From Pararhizobium capsulatum DSM 1112 (GTDB taxonomy: Bacteria; Pseudomonadota; Alphaproteobacteria; Rhizobiales; Rhizobiaceae): 64,000 nt of DNA. A program made the position numbers and the translations under genes. The stretch lies in assembly GCF_030814475.1 (NCBI RefSeq), contig NZ_JAUSVF010000001.1, forward strand, positions 2,541,001 through 2,605,000, given 5' to 3'. Shown one piece after another: positions 17,754 to 30,944 of this stretch (position 1 is its first letter; each line of letters starts with the position of its first letter). Below the pieces are notes generated by a model that saw only the letters and a list, made by a program, of their open reading frames with translations, did no database searches and was not told where the DNA came from.

Positions 17754-18248
17754 TCAGGATTTGCGTCGGGCGGCGAGCGCCTGATAGACGGCGGACGGCA
17801 CAAACGCGCTGACATCCCCCCCCATAGCCGCGATCTGGCGAACCAATGTGGCGGTAATGGGCCGCGAGGCAGCGCCAGCCGGCAGAAACAATGTCTGGAT
17901 ATCCGGCGCCATCTGCCGGTTCATTCCGGCCATCTGCATTTCATAATCGAGATCGGTTCCGTCTCGAAGACCACGTACCAGGATCGTCGCGCCATGCTGG
18001 CGCGCGGCATCGACCGCGAGATTGTCGAAGGAAACGATATCGATGTCGGCCACCCCTTCGGGCAGAAACTGGCCCAGTGACTGGCGGATCAGAACTGCGC
18101 GCTCGTCGAAGGAGAAAAGCGGGCTCTTGCCCGGATGTATACCGATGGCCACGATCACCTTGGATGCAACATTGAGCGATTGTACGAGAACATCGAGATG
18201 TCCGTTCGTCATGGGATCGAAGGAGCCGGGATAGAAAGCTGTCGTCAT
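17754..18248 (-). CDS. coaD: Phosphopantetheine adenylyltransferase
   Basis: Fourth step of coenzyme A synthesis: ATP plus 4'-phosphopantetheine gives dephospho-CoA. 164 residues from the ATG at 18248 ([20 protein letters not shown]), which carries the (T/H)xGH nucleotidyltransferase motif as TNGH. The ISSS-type motif of enteric enzymes reads [12 protein letters not shown] here, as I recall from rhizobial relatives. An in-frame upstream extension to 18281 is not family-like. Probably the first gene of the coaD-to-tgt run. Confidence 0.95.
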   Translation of the reverse strand: MTTAFYPGSFDPMTNGHLDVLVQSLNVASKVIVAIGIHPGKSPLFSFDERAVLIRQSLGQFLPEGVADIDIVSFDNLAVDAARQHGATILVRGLRDGTDLDYEMQMAGMNRQMAPDIQTLFLPAGAASRPITATLVRQIAAMGGDVSAFVPSAVYQALAARRKS

Positions 18249-18472
18249 CGCGCCTGTTCCGTTTGATCTGCCTTTTGTCACGGACTGCTGCAGATCGCAA
18301 GGGATGCACCATCGTGCACACCCCCTGTTCCCTGGGAAACACCCTCGCTTAAAAATGAACGCTAGATAAAGAGCACGTTCAGTGCAGCTTCAAGAGACAA
18401 AGTGCAGGATGAAGCTCAACGGATGGAACTTTCCGGCAGATGCGCCGTTATTTGGACGAAAGGATCACCGCC

Positions 18473-18595
18473 ATGGGACTTATACTTCTCTCGATGACAA
18501 TGTTTTTTGCAATGCTCTTCGCCACCGTGCACGCGCTTAAGGACGAGGCTCGTCAAGATCGCAAGACCGGTGTTTCGAACGTCGCCTTCAAGTAA
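18473..18595 (+). CDS. 40-residue single-helix membrane microprotein
   Basis: ATG at 18473 preceded by AAGGA (18460-18464), ending TAA at 18593. The product has one hydrophobic helix (LILLSMTMFFAMLFATVHAL) near the N-terminus and a charged tail (KDEARQDRKTG), the topology of small inner-membrane proteins. It is followed after 12 bases by a second microprotein gene and then a strong terminator. No family is recognised. A competing frame from 18408 in another register overlaps it and has no ribosome-binding site I can see. Confidence 0.55.
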   Translation: MGLILLSMTMFFAMLFATVHALKDEARQDRKTGVSNVAFK

Positions 18596-18607
18596 GAGGC
18601 AACGACA

Positions 18608-18739
18608 ATGGCAATAGCAATGATGATGGCATCCGCCGTGATTAGTATCGTGTTCGTCGTCGACTTTACCAAAACCATTTTCCAGCTTCAGCGCGACCGC
18701 GCCGATCTGAAGATGAACGACAGCGGCTTCCAAGTGTAG
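18608..18739 (+). CDS. 43-residue single-helix membrane microprotein
   Basis: ATG at 18608 with GAGG at 18596-18599, ending TAG at 18737. The sequence starts MAIAMMMASAVISIVFVVDF, a transmembrane helix, followed by a polar tail TKTIFQLQRDRADLKMND. The same helix-then-charged-tail plan as the upstream microprotein, the 12-base spacing and the shared terminator 45 bases on suggest a two-gene operon. Function unknown. Confidence 0.55.
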   Translation: MAIAMMMASAVISIVFVVDFTKTIFQLQRDRADLKMNDSGFQV

Positions 18740-18783
18740 TTTTATATCGCTTCCCATGCGGCGACCTCCAGCGCCGCACAGCT

Positions 18784-18817
18784 AAAACCGGACGGCATCC
18801 CCTGCCCGTCCGGTTTT
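18784..18817 (+). terminator. Strong terminator after the microprotein pair
   Basis: AAAACCGGACGG (18784-18795) pairs with CCGTCCGGTTTT (18806-18817), then CTTTTTT. A classical intrinsic terminator on the plus strand, and evidence that something is transcribed through the microprotein genes. Confidence 0.85.
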
Positions 18818-18840
18818 TCTTTTTTGGACGCTGAATAGAA

Positions 18841-18872
18841 AAAGCCGGGCGCACAAGGCGCCCGGCTTTTAA
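18841..18872 (-). terminator. Terminator of gyrA
   Basis: AAAGCCGGGCG and CGCCCGGCTTT arms with a short loop, 22 bases past the gyrA stop on the minus strand, followed in that direction by TTTTTC. Confidence 0.85.
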
Positions 18873-18893
18873 ATTTTCTATCGAGACAATATC

Positions 18894-21683
<2,790 letters not shown>

Positions 21684-21914
21684 TTGCGATCACGATCTTT
21701 GTTCAGAATCAGACAGATTTTTATAGCCGAATGCGCTTGATAGCGCCAATTTCAGGCCCGGGTTTTGAACAGGCTTTTCGCCTCTTCGACGTTCACGGCG
21801 GCAATTACAAGGCAAAAGCGCCCTGGCCATTCCGCAACACCTTCCCTTCCTGAGATTGGTCCCCTACGAATAGGCCAGACGGCCGCCAATAGATAGAGCC
21901 GCAGGGGAAGACGC

Positions 21915-22544
21915 ATGAACCATCTGGATCTCCTGATCAATGCGCTGACCACCGTTCTGGTGACGATAGATCCGCCGGGGCTGGCACCGATCTTCCTCAG
22001 CCTGACCATGGGCATGAGCCGGCAGCAACGCTTCATCGTCGCCTGGCGCGGATCCTTGATTGCCTTCTTCATTCTGGCAGCGTTTGCCCTCTTCGGTAAC
22101 GGAATTCTCAACCTGCTCGGCATTTCAATCGGCGCCTTCCGGATTGCCGGCGGCATGCTGCTGTTCTGGATCGCCTTCGAGATGATTTTCGAGAAGCGCA
22201 ACGAGCGCAAGGAAAAGACCGGCGAGGTCGCGATAACCCGGGACCACATTCACAACATCGCGGTGTTTCCGCTGGCTTTGCCCCTGATTGCCGGACCAGG
22301 TGCTATCTCCGCGACGATCCTGCTTTCTGGATCTTTCGCAAGCACAATCGATCGCCTCGAACTGATTGTGGTGATTGCCCTCTGCCTTAGTATCCTGTTT
22401 GCCGCGCTTGTCATCGCGGAGCGCATAGATCGCTTCCTCGGCGTCACCGGCCGGGCGATCCTCACAAGGCTTCTTGGTGTCATCCTCGCAGCGCTCGCAG
22501 TCCAGTTCGTGGTCGATGGCGTGCGCTCGGCTTTCTCCCTGTGA
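21915..22544 (+). CDS. MarC family integral membrane protein
   Basis: 209-residue inner-membrane protein with six hydrophobic helices, of the MarC/UPF0056 family. Typical are the first helix with DPPGLAPIFLSLT and the repeated half beginning FPLALPLIAGPGAISATI. The family was named for a presumed link to multiple antibiotic resistance that later work did not support; its transport substrate, if any, is unknown. It stands alone between gyrA (divergent) and ssb (convergent). Confidence 0.88.
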   Translation: MNHLDLLINALTTVLVTIDPPGLAPIFLSLTMGMSRQQRFIVAWRGSLIAFFILAAFALFGNGILNLLGISIGAFRIAGGMLLFWIAFEMIFEKRNERKEKTGEVAITRDHIHNIAVFPLALPLIAGPGAISATILLSGSFASTIDRLELIVVIALCLSILFAALVIAERIDRFLGVTGRAILTRLLGVILAALAVQFVVDGVRSAFSL

Positions 22545-22572
22545 AATAGAAATCCAATTTCCGAGACATAGA

Positions 22573-22596
22573 AAGGGCCGGCACCGCCGACCCCTT
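22573..22596. terminator. Hairpin between marC and ssb
   Basis: AAGGG (22573-22577) / CCCTT (22592-22596) with an inner CGGC-ACC-GCCG. It lies between two convergent genes and could serve either strand, but there is no strong T-run. Confidence 0.4.
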
Positions 22597-22627
22597 CCGT
22601 ATAAAATATCGATATGACCGATGACTA

Positions 22628-23149
22628 TCAGAACGGGATATCGTCATCCATATCGCGCGAAAAGTTGCCGCTAGCGCCCCCGCCGGACTTGCCGGAAGGG
22701 GCCGACGGACGATCGTAGTCGTCGCCGTAGTTGCCACCGCCCGCACTACCGCCAAAATCGGAACCGCCACGACCGACAGACGCGCCGCCGCCCTCGCCGC
22801 GACCGCCGAGCATCGTCAGAGTCGAGTTGAAGCCCTGAAGCACGACCTCGGTCGAGTAGCGGTCCTGGCCGTCCTTGTCCTGCCATTTGCGGGTCTGCAG
22901 CTGGCCTTCGATATAGACGGTCGCGCCCTTCTTCAGATACTGCTCGGCAACCTTGCAGAGGCCTTCATTGAAGATCACCACGCGGTGCCACTCGGTCTTT
23001 TCCTTGCGCTCGCCGGAATTGCGGTCGCGCCAGGTTTCTGACGTCGCGATATTGAGGTTGGCGATCGGGCGGCCGTCTTGCGTGCGCCGGATTTCCGGAT
23101 CAGCTCCGAGGTTTCCGATCAGAATAACCTTGTTGACACTGCCAGCCAT
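22628..23149 (-). CDS. ssb: Single-stranded DNA-binding protein
   Basis: 173 residues: an OB-fold domain (1-110; [35 protein letters not shown]), a glycine-rich linker, and the acidic tip MDDDIPF that recruits replication and repair partners. The ATG at 23149 starts the family pattern; upstream in-frame residues do not. It is divergent from uvrA, with an SOS box between them, the usual pairing in alphaproteobacteria. Confidence 0.97.
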   Translation of the reverse strand: MAGSVNKVILIGNLGADPEIRRTQDGRPIANLNIATSETWRDRNSGERKEKTEWHRVVIFNEGLCKVAEQYLKKGATVYIEGQLQTRKWQDKDGQDRYSTEVVLQGFNSTLTMLGGRGEGGGASVGRGGSDFGGSAGGGNYGDDYDRPSAPSGKSGGGASGNFSRDMDDDIPF

Positions 23150-23275
23150 ATCGCTCTTTCCCGTCTCTTGCGCCGCTCCCCGGAGACGGCCCTTCATCGT
23201 GGCGCGTATAATAACGCCTGCCGCATGAGGATACGCCCCGCCATTTCGCGTATCCACAATCAATTATGAATTTTT

Positions 23276-23290
23276 GTTCTTTATTTGTTC
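23276..23290. promoter_or_regulatory. LexA (SOS) box between ssb and uvrA
   Basis: GTTC (23276-23279), 7 bases, GTTC (23287-23290): an exact match to the alphaproteobacterial LexA consensus GTTC-N7-GTTC. It sits 126 bases before ssb and 121 before uvrA in an AT-rich stretch, so one operator may control both genes. Confidence 0.85.
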
Positions 23291-23411
23291 TAATTTATGT
23301 CTATTATCCTGTCAACTGACTCGCAAAGCATCACTGTTTTTTCGATTGGCGCTCGACATGCGTCGCGCCGATCTTAAATAGGGGCTTTCGAACTCCCAGA
23401 AGCTGAGCACC

Positions 23412-26330
23412 ATGAGCGAACTGAAGACCATTTCCATCCGCGGCGCGCGTGAGCACAATCTCAAGGGCATCGACCTCGATCTGCCGCGCAACAAGCTGAT
23501 CGTCATGACCGGCCTGTCGGGATCGGGAAAATCCTCCCTCGCCTTCGATACGATCTATGCCGAGGGCCAGCGACGGTACGTTGAAAGCCTGTCGGCCTAT
23601 GCGCGCCAGTTCCTGGAGATGATGCAGAAGCCGGACGTCGACAGGATCGAGGGGTTGTCACCGGCAATCTCGATCGAGCAGAAGACGACGTCGCGCAACC
23701 CGCGCTCGACGGTCGGCACGGTCACCGAAATCTACGACTACATGCGTCTGCTCTTTGCTCGTGTCGGTGTACCTTATTCGCCGGCGACGGGGCTTCCGAT
23801 CGAAAGCCAGACAGTCTCCCAGATGGTCGATCGCGTCATCGATTTCGGCGAAGGGACACGCCTTTATATCCTCGCACCGATCGTGCGGGGGCGTAAGGGC
23901 GAATACAAGAAGGAACTTGCCGAGCTGATGAAGAAGGGCTTCCAGCGCGTCAAGATCGATGGACTGTTCTACGAGATTGCTGAAGCTCCCACACTCGACA
24001 AAAAGTACAAGCACGATATCGACGTCGTTGTCGATCGCGTTGTCGTGCGCAGCGACCTCACGGCTCGCCTCGCAGACAGCATCGAGACCTGCCTCAAGCT
24101 TGCCGATGGTCTGGCGATCGCCGAGTTTGCCGACAAGCCGCTGCCCCCGGAGGAAACCTCGGCCGGTGGTTCCGCCAACAAATCGCTGAATGAGACCCAC
24201 GAAAGGGTGATGTTCTCGGAGAAATTTGCTTGCCCCGTTTCCGGTTTCACCATTCCGGAAATCGAGCCGCGGCTGTTCTCGTTCAACAATCCCTTTGGTG
24301 CCTGCCCGACCTGCGACGGTCTCGGCAGCCAGCAGAAGATTGATCCGGCGCTGATCGTGCCGGAGGTCGATCGCACGCTGAAAAGCGGTGCTATCGCACC
24401 GTGGGCGAAATCGACGTCTCCCTATTATAACCAGACGCTGGAAGCTCTGGGCCAGGCCTTCGTCTTCAAGCTGTCGAACAAATGGAGCGACCTCAGCCAG
24501 GCCGCGCAGGATGCGATCCTCCAGGGAACCGAGGAAAAGATCACGTTCCACTATGTGGATGGTGCCCGCTCTTATAACACCACGAAAAATTTCGAAGGCA
24601 TCATCCCGAACCTCGAGCGGCGCTGGAAGGAAACCGACAGCGCCTGGGCGCGCGAGGAGATCGAGCGCTACATGTCGGCAGCCCCCTGCCCGGCCTGCAA
24701 TGGCTTTCGACTGAAGCCGGAGGCCCTGGCGGTCAAGATCAACACGCTGCATATCGGACAGGTGACCGAGATGTCGATCCGCGTTGCGCGCGATTGGTTC
24801 GAGGTGCTTCCGGAGCATATGAACGCCAAGCAGAACGAGATCGCGGTGCGCATTCTCAAGGAAATCCGCGAACGCCTGCGCTTCCTCAACGATGTCGGCC
24901 TTGAATATCTGAGTCTGTCGCGCAATTCGGGCACGCTTTCCGGCGGTGAAAGCCAGCGTATCCGGCTTGCCTCGCAGATCGGGTCAGGCCTCACGGGCGT
25001 CCTCTACGTGCTCGACGAGCCATCCATCGGCCTGCATCAGCGCGACAATGCCCGCTTGCTCGATACGCTGCGGCATCTACGCGACATCGGCAACACCGTC
25101 ATCGTCGTCGAGCACGATGAAGATGCCATTTTGACCTCTGATTATGTGGTTGATATCGGCCCGGCCGCCGGCATTCATGGCGGCCAGGTGGTCGCGGAAG
25201 GTACGCCTCAGCAGGTCATCGATAACCCGAACTCGCTGACGGGCAAGTATCTTTCAGGCGAGCTTTCGGTCGCTGTTCCGGCTGAGCGCCGCAAGCCGAA
25301 GAAGAAAAAGGAAATCACCGTCGTCGGCGCCCGTGCCAACAATCTCAAGAACGTCACCGCATCAATCCCGCTCGGCGTCTTTACCGCGGTAACCGGCGTG
25401 TCCGGCGGCGGCAAGTCGACCTTCCTGATCGAGACGCTCTACAAGGCGGCGGCGCGACGGATCATGGGTGCGCGCGAAAATCCGGCGGAGCATGACCGCA
25501 TTGATGGTTTCGAGCACATAGACAAGGTGATCGACATCGATCAGTCGCCGATCGGGCGCACACCGCGCTCGAATCCCGCGACTTATACCGGCGCCTTCAC
25601 ACCGATCCGTGACTGGTTCGCCGGGCTGCCGGATGCCAAAGCGCGGGGCTACCAGCCGGGCCGCTTCTCCTTCAACGTCAAAGGGGGGCGCTGCGAAGCC
25701 TGCCAGGGCGATGGCGTCATCAAGATCGAGATGCACTTCCTGCCGGATGTTTACGTCACCTGCGATGTTTGCCATGGCAAGCGCTACAACCGCGAAACCC
25801 TCGACGTCACCTTCAAGGGCAAGTCGATCGCCGATGTGCTTGACATGACCGTCGAGGAAGCTGTCGAGTTCTTCGCGGCCGTACCAGCCGTGCGCGACAA
25901 GCTGCAGTCGCTCTTCGATGTGGGGCTCGGTTATATCAAGGTCGGCCAGCAGGCCAACACGCTTTCAGGCGGGGAGGCACAGCGCGTGAAGCTCGCCAAG
26001 GAGCTCTCCAAGCGTTCAACCGGCCGCACGCTCTATATCCTCGACGAACCAACGACCGGCCTGCATTTCCATGACGTCGCAAAGCTCCTGGAAATGCTTC
26101 ACGAGCTGGTCAATCAGGGCAACTCGGTGGTCGTCATCGAGCACAATCTCGAGGTCATAAAGACAGCCGACTGGGTGATCGATTTCGGTCCTGAAGGCGG
26201 CGATGGCGGCGGCGAAGTGATTGCGGCCGGCACGCCGGAAGACATCGTCAAAGTCGAACGCTCTTACACCGGGCAGTTTATGAAGGAGCTTCTGGAGCGG
26301 CGGCCGGTGCGGAAAGTGGCAGCGGAATGA
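23412..26330 (+). CDS. uvrA: Excinuclease ABC subunit A
   Basis: Damage-recognition ATPase of nucleotide excision repair; loads UvrB. 972 residues, two ABC ATPase modules with Walker A loops [10 protein letters not shown] and [10 protein letters not shown], signature segments [11 protein letters not shown] and [12 protein letters not shown], and zinc modules. The first zinc finger has CPVSG where E. coli has CxxCG (Ser277 in place of the second Cys) with its other half CPTCDG intact; the second finger CEACQGDG...CDVCHGKRY is complete. An SOS box lies upstream, and the gene is divergent from ssb. Confidence 0.97.
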   Translation: MSELKTISIRGAREHNLKGIDLDLPRNKLIVMTGLSGSGKSSLAFDTIYAEGQRRYVESLSAYARQFLEMMQKPDVDRIEGLSPAISIEQKTTSRNPRSTVGTVTEIYDYMRLLFARVGVPYSPATGLPIESQTVSQMVDRVIDFGEGTRLYILAPIVRGRKGEYKKELAELMKKGFQRVKIDGLFYEIAEAPTLDKKYKHDIDVVVDRVVVRSDLTARLADSIETCLKLADGLAIAEFADKPLPPEETSAGGSANKSLNETHERVMFSEKFACPVSGFTIPEIEPRLFSFNNPFGACPTCDGLGSQQKIDPALIVPEVDRTLKSGAIAPWAKSTSPYYNQTLEALGQAFVFKLSNKWSDLSQAAQDAILQGTEEKITFHYVDGARSYNTTKNFEGIIPNLERRWKETDSAWAREEIERYMSAAPCPACNGFRLKPEALAVKINTLHIGQVTEMSIRVARDWFEVLPEHMNAKQNEIAVRILKEIRERLRFLNDVGLEYLSLSRNSGTLSGGESQRIRLASQIGSGLTGVLYVLDEPSIGLHQRDNARLLDTLRHLRDIGNTVIVVEHDEDAILTSDYVVDIGPAAGIHGGQVVAEGTPQQVIDNPNSLTGKYLSGELSVAVPAERRKPKKKKEITVVGARANNLKNVTASIPLGVFTAVTGVSGGGKSTFLIETLYKAAARRIMGARENPAEHDRIDGFEHIDKVIDIDQSPIGRTPRSNPATYTGAFTPIRDWFAGLPDAKARGYQPGRFSFNVKGGRCEACQGDGVIKIEMHFLPDVYVTCDVCHGKRYNRETLDVTFKGKSIADVLDMTVEEAVEFFAAVPAVRDKLQSLFDVGLGYIKVGQQANTLSGGEAQRVKLAKELSKRSTGRTLYILDEPTTGLHFHDVAKLLEMLHELVNQGNSVVVIEHNLEVIKTADWVIDFGPEGGDGGGEVIAAGTPEDIVKVERSYTGQFMKELLERRPVRKVAAE

Positions 26331-26399
26331 AACCTGCTGCAACGCTTGTTGGATGGAGACGGCTCATTGGTTGAGCTGGGCGTTTTAAGGGAGTGAACC

Positions 26400-27206
26400 A
26401 TGACCAAGGCCGGAACTATTCGTACAGGCATCGGTGGCTGGACGTTCGATCCTTGGGAAGGCACGTTCTATCCTGAAAAACTCTCCAAGAAGCGGCAACT
26501 CGAGTATGCGAGCCAGCAGCTGAAGGTCATCGAGGTCAACGGCACCTATTACGGGTCGCAGAAGCCGGAGACCTTCGCCAAATGGGCCTCTGAGGTGCCG
26601 GACGGCTTTCTCTTCTCCCTCAAGGCTAGCCGTTTTGCCACCAATAAGAAGGTGCTCGCCGAAGCCGGGGAATCGATCGAGAAGTTCCTGACCCAGGGGC
26701 TCACCGAACTGGGGCCGCGTCTCGGGCCGATCCTCTGGCAATTCATGCCTACGAAGAAATTCGATCCCGATGATTTTGGCGCATTTCTCGCTCTGTTGCC
26801 GGAAAAGCAGGATGGTCTTGCGCTTCGCCACGTCGTGGAAGTGCGCAACCCGTCGTTCAAGGTGCCGGAGTTTGCCGCGCTCTTGGCCAAGCACAACGTC
26901 GCCGTGGTGGCCGCTGACCACGGTGAGTATCCGATGATTGCGGACGTGACAGCCGATTTTGTCTACACGCGCTTGCAGACAGGAAGCGACGCCGTTGCCA
27001 CCTGCTATGACGAAAAACGGCTAGACCTTTGGGCTGATCGGCTGAAAACCTGGGCCGAGGGCGGCACGGTGGAAGAACTCGAAAAGGCAGATCCGGCACG
27101 TCAGCCAGAAAAGAAGCCGCGCGATGTATTCGCCTTCTTCATCACCGAGGGCAAAGTGAACGCGCCGACCGGAGCGAAGGCCCTGCAGGCCCGGGTGGAT
27201 CAGTAA
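26400..27206 (+). CDS. DUF72 (YecE-like) protein
   Basis: 268-residue protein of the DUF72 family, a TIM-barrel-like fold of unknown activity. Typical are IRTGIGGWTFDPWEGTFYP at the N-terminus, VIEVNGTYYGSQKPETFAKW, and VVEVRNPSF. Relatives from other bacteria have the same barrel edge motifs, but the reaction is not known. It starts 69 bases past uvrA in the same direction and may be read through with it. Confidence 0.82.
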   Translation: MTKAGTIRTGIGGWTFDPWEGTFYPEKLSKKRQLEYASQQLKVIEVNGTYYGSQKPETFAKWASEVPDGFLFSLKASRFATNKKVLAEAGESIEKFLTQGLTELGPRLGPILWQFMPTKKFDPDDFGAFLALLPEKQDGLALRHVVEVRNPSFKVPEFAALLAKHNVAVVAADHGEYPMIADVTADFVYTRLQTGSDAVATCYDEKRLDLWADRLKTWAEGGTVEELEKADPARQPEKKPRDVFAFFITEGKVNAPTGAKALQARVDQ

Positions 27207-27233
27207 AAGTGATACAGCGCTAGCTCTCGGCAG

Positions 27234-28712
27234 CTATCGAGCGAGCGGGACGACAGCTGCGGCCAGGTCCTCTGCCGTCAGCCCCTCTCCAAGTTTCGCG
27301 GCTGTGGCGCCATGGCGCCAGACACCGGCGGCAGCAGCCTCGAAGGCCGGCATGCCTTGCGCCAGATGCGCACCGATGATGCCCGCGAGAACATCCCCTG
27401 AGCCCGCGGTGGCAAGCCACGGCGGTGCGTTATCATTAACTGCGGCGCGGCCATCGGGGCTGGCAATCACCGTATCGGCCCCTTTGTAGATAAGGACCGC
27501 ATGGCTGCGCTCTGCTGCGGCTAGCGCCTTGTCGATCTTCGAGAGTTTTTCATCCTCGGCAATATCGGGAAAAAGTCTACGGAACTCACCTTCATGGGGC
27601 GTCAGCACGAGGCGGACTTCGCCATCTGCGAAGAGTTCAAACAGTGACTGAGGCTTCTCGCGGAAGGCGGTGATGCCGTCTGCATCGAGCACCAGCCGGC
27701 GCTCCCGAAGCATGGCAACATACTGTCTCGCCCGCTCCAGATCCCCGAAAGCCGGCCCGAGCACGAAGGCGTGGATGCGCGCGTCTTCCAGCCAATGCGC
27801 AAGGTCCTCCCCGCGATCGATTTCCTTCATCATGACGGCGGTCAGATGGGTGGTATCGACCTCAAGAGCCGCTACGCTCCCCGCGATCGTCACAAGCCCT
27901 GCCCCGGACCGCAAGCCTGCTGTGGCCGAAAGGCGGGAGGCGCCGGTCGCAAACGCGCCGCCGGAAAAAACACCGAGATGGCCGCGTGTGTATTTGTGGG
28001 ATGACGGATTGAGCGCATGATCAAGCTGGGGCCATAGGTGCGGCCCGTTCACCGTGACGGATCCCGCACCAGCTTCCAGGATACGGCGGGGAATGCCGAT
28101 ATCAAAAACCTCGATTTCGCCACACAAGGAGCGTCCGGGCAGAAGCATATGACCTGGTTTGCGGGCCATGAAGGTCACGGTAAGGCTTGCCTTGAAACTC
28201 TCTCCCAAAACCTGTCCGGTACGCCCGTCCACGCCGGACGGCAGGTCAACGGCGACTACCGGGAGCCCCTCATTCGCAACGCACCGCATGACATCAGCAA
28301 CATCGTCCGGAACGGGACGAGCAAGACCGGCTCCAAAGATGCAATCGACGACCACATCTCCATCGTGCGGTGTGTACGCGTTGATCGGTAGTGCCGAACT
28401 CGCAAATGCTGCAAAGGCGATAGCGGCATCCCCCTTCAACGCCTCAACGGCGCCGAATGCGTAAGCTGCCACCTTCGCACCACTCTCGGCAAGCGCCCTC
28501 GCCGCAACATAGCCATCACCGCCGTTGTTACCGGGTCCGCAAAGAACGATGAAGCGATGCGCGTGCGGAAAGTGTCGGAGAGCGGTCGCCGCGACAGCGC
28601 GCCCGGCGCGCTCCATTAGTCCGAAACTTGAAAGTCCCGAGGCCGCTGCTGCGGCATCTGCGGCGCTCATTTGCGATGGTGTAAAAAGAAAATGCAGGGG
28701 TTTGTTGCGCAT
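27234..28712 (-). CDS. nnrD: Bifunctional NAD(P)HX epimerase/dehydratase
   Basis: Repairs hydrated NADH and NADPH. N-terminal epimerase domain (about 1-210; CGPGNNGGDGYVAARAL, VDLPSGVDG) and C-terminal ADP-dependent dehydratase domain (about 225-490; LTPHEGEFRRLF, WLATAGSGDVLAGIIGAHLAQG) are both complete, 492 residues in total. I chose the ATG at 28712 (MRNKPLHFLFTPSQM); the longer frame adds a non-family stretch. It converges with the DUF72 gene and diverges from glnB across a 337-base control region. Confidence 0.92.
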   Translation of the reverse strand: MRNKPLHFLFTPSQMSAADAAAAASGLSSFGLMERAGRAVAATALRHFPHAHRFIVLCGPGNNGGDGYVAARALAESGAKVAAYAFGAVEALKGDAAIAFAAFASSALPINAYTPHDGDVVVDCIFGAGLARPVPDDVADVMRCVANEGLPVVAVDLPSGVDGRTGQVLGESFKASLTVTFMARKPGHMLLPGRSLCGEIEVFDIGIPRRILEAGAGSVTVNGPHLWPQLDHALNPSSHKYTRGHLGVFSGGAFATGASRLSATAGLRSGAGLVTIAGSVAALEVDTTHLTAVMMKEIDRGEDLAHWLEDARIHAFVLGPAFGDLERARQYVAMLRERRLVLDADGITAFREKPQSLFELFADGEVRLVLTPHEGEFRRLFPDIAEDEKLSKIDKALAAAERSHAVLIYKGADTVIASPDGRAAVNDNAPPWLATAGSGDVLAGIIGAHLAQGMPAFEAAAAGVWRHGATAAKLGEGLTAEDLAAAVVPLAR

Positions 28713-28899
28713 GACGCGAACATGGCGTCCCTGACCGAGCAAGACAAGCACCATTTTTCATCGACTTGTGAGCATTTTTTATGCATTTGCATATATTTGC
28801 CGCGGATTACTGGTTCATGTTTACGGGTGACCGTTGCTCATTTGCTAAGCACGGGTTTTCGCTGTTAAAAAATCACAAAAAATAGGCAAAAACGCGTGA

Positions 28900-29388
<489 letters not shown>

Positions 29389-29391
29389 CCG

Positions 29392-29410
29392 CCGGGCCGT
29401 TTACGGCCCC
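29392..29410 (+). other. Hairpin between glnB and glnA
   Basis: CCGGGCCG (29392-29399), TTTA loop, CGGCCC (29404-29409) with a bulged extension. It begins 3 bases past the glnB stop and lacks a T-run, so it may tune read-through or protect an upstream mRNA end; glnA is known in other rhizobia to be made both with glnB and from its own promoter. Confidence 0.5.
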
Positions 29411-29447
29411 GGTCGAGACCTCGTCATATCAAAAAGGACTACCCAAC

Positions 29448-30857
29448 ATGACGACCGCAAGTGACATCGTTAAGCAAATCAAGGAAAACGACGTAAAGTT
29501 CGTCGATCTGCGCTTTACTGATCCGAAGGGCAAGCTGCATCACGTGACGATTGATATCGGCTGTGTCGACGAAGACATGTTCGCCGATGGCGTCATGTTC
29601 GATGGTTCCTCGATCGGCGGCTGGAAGGCTATCAATGAATCCGACATGGTGCTGATGCCCGATACGGCGACCGTCCATATGGACCCGTTCTTCGCGCAGT
29701 CCACCATGGTCATCTACTGCGACATTCTCGATCCGGTATCGGGCGAAGCCTATAACCGCGACCCGCGTGGTACCGCCAAGAAGGCTGAAGCCTATCTCAA
29801 GGCATCCGGCATCGGCGACACCGTTTTCGTCGGCCCCGAGCCTGAATTCTTCGTCTTCGACGACGTGAAGTACAAGGCCGATCCGTACAACACCGGCTTC
29901 AAGCTCGATAGTTCCGAACTGCCGTCCAACGACGACACGGACTACGAGACCGGCAACCTTGGCCATCGTCCGCGCGTCAAGGGCGGTTACTTCCCGGTTC
30001 CGCCGATCGACTCGTGCCAGGACATGCGCTCCGAAATGCTGACGGTTCTGTCGGAAATGGGCGTCGTCGTCGAAAAGCAGCACCATGAGGTCGCCGCCGC
30101 CCAACACGAGCTCGGCGTCAAGTTCGACACCCTGGTGCGCAACGCCGACAAGATCCAGATCTACAAGTATGTCGTGCATCAGGTCGCCAATGCCTATGGC
30201 AAGACGGCAACCTTCATGCCGAAGCCAATCTTCGGCGACAACGGCTCGGGCATGCATGTTCACCAGTCGATCTGGAAGGACGGCAAGCCGACCTTCGCCG
30301 GCGACGAATATGCCGGCCTGTCGGAGAGCTGCCTGTTCTACATCGGCGGCATCATCAAGCATGCCAAGGCGATCAACGCCTTCACCAACCCGACGACAAA
30401 CTCCTACAAGCGTCTCGTCCCGGGCTATGAAGCACCAGTTTTGCTCGCCTATTCGGCCCGCAACCGCTCGGCATCGTGCCGCATTCCGTTCGGCACCGGT
30501 CCGAAGTCGAAGCGTGTCGAAGTTCGCTTCCCCGATCCGCTGGCGAACCCTTATCTCGGCTTCGCTGCCATGCTGATGGCCGGCCTCGACGGCATCAAGA
30601 ACAAGATCCATCCCGGCAAGGCCATGGACAAGGATCTCTACGATCTTCCCCCGAAGGAACTGAAGAAGATTCCAACCGTTTGCGGCTCGCTGCGCGAAGC
30701 GCTTGAGAACCTCGACAAGGATCGCAAGTTCCTGACCGCCGGTGGCGTGTTCGACGACGACCAGATCGATGCTTATATCGAACTGAAGATGGTCGAGGTC
30801 ATGCGTTTCGAAATGACCCCGCATCCGGTCGAATTCGATATGTACTACTCGGCCTAA
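29448..30857 (+). CDS. glnA: Glutamine synthetase type I
   Basis: Dodecameric GSI-beta enzyme that makes glutamine from glutamate and ammonium. 469 residues with [10 protein letters not shown], the metal-site region [12 protein letters not shown], the ATP-binding [18 protein letters not shown] and [10 protein letters not shown]. Tyr398 in [10 protein letters not shown] is the adenylylation site (E. coli Tyr397), so GlnE-type control is expected. Lies 59 bases after glnB and ends in a strong terminator. Confidence 0.98.
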   Translation: MTTASDIVKQIKENDVKFVDLRFTDPKGKLHHVTIDIGCVDEDMFADGVMFDGSSIGGWKAINESDMVLMPDTATVHMDPFFAQSTMVIYCDILDPVSGEAYNRDPRGTAKKAEAYLKASGIGDTVFVGPEPEFFVFDDVKYKADPYNTGFKLDSSELPSNDDTDYETGNLGHRPRVKGGYFPVPPIDSCQDMRSEMLTVLSEMGVVVEKQHHEVAAAQHELGVKFDTLVRNADKIQIYKYVVHQVANAYGKTATFMPKPIFGDNGSGMHVHQSIWKDGKPTFAGDEYAGLSESCLFYIGGIIKHAKAINAFTNPTTNSYKRLVPGYEAPVLLAYSARNRSASCRIPFGTGPKSKRVEVRFPDPLANPYLGFAAMLMAGLDGIKNKIHPGKAMDKDLYDLPPKELKKIPTVCGSLREALENLDKDRKFLTAGGVFDDDQIDAYIELKMVEVMRFEMTPHPVEFDMYYSA

Positions 30858-30898
30858 AAACCGGATACCGCGCATCCGAAACGGGTCGCAAGCAATAA

Positions 30899-30927
30899 AA
30901 AACCGGCATCGCAAGATGCCGGTTTTT
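30899..30927. terminator. Terminator of glnA, usable from both sides
   Basis: AAACCGGCATC (30900-30910), GCAA loop, GATGCCGGTTT (30915-30925), with A-run before and T-run after the stem, between the convergent glnA and TAXI genes. Confidence 0.9.
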
Positions 30928-30944
30928 TGTTGAACTCAAATGTT

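Noticed and set aside
29439..30914. 491-codon open frame antisense to glnA
   Set aside because: Shadow frame; glnA is unambiguous and the antisense product has no family pattern.
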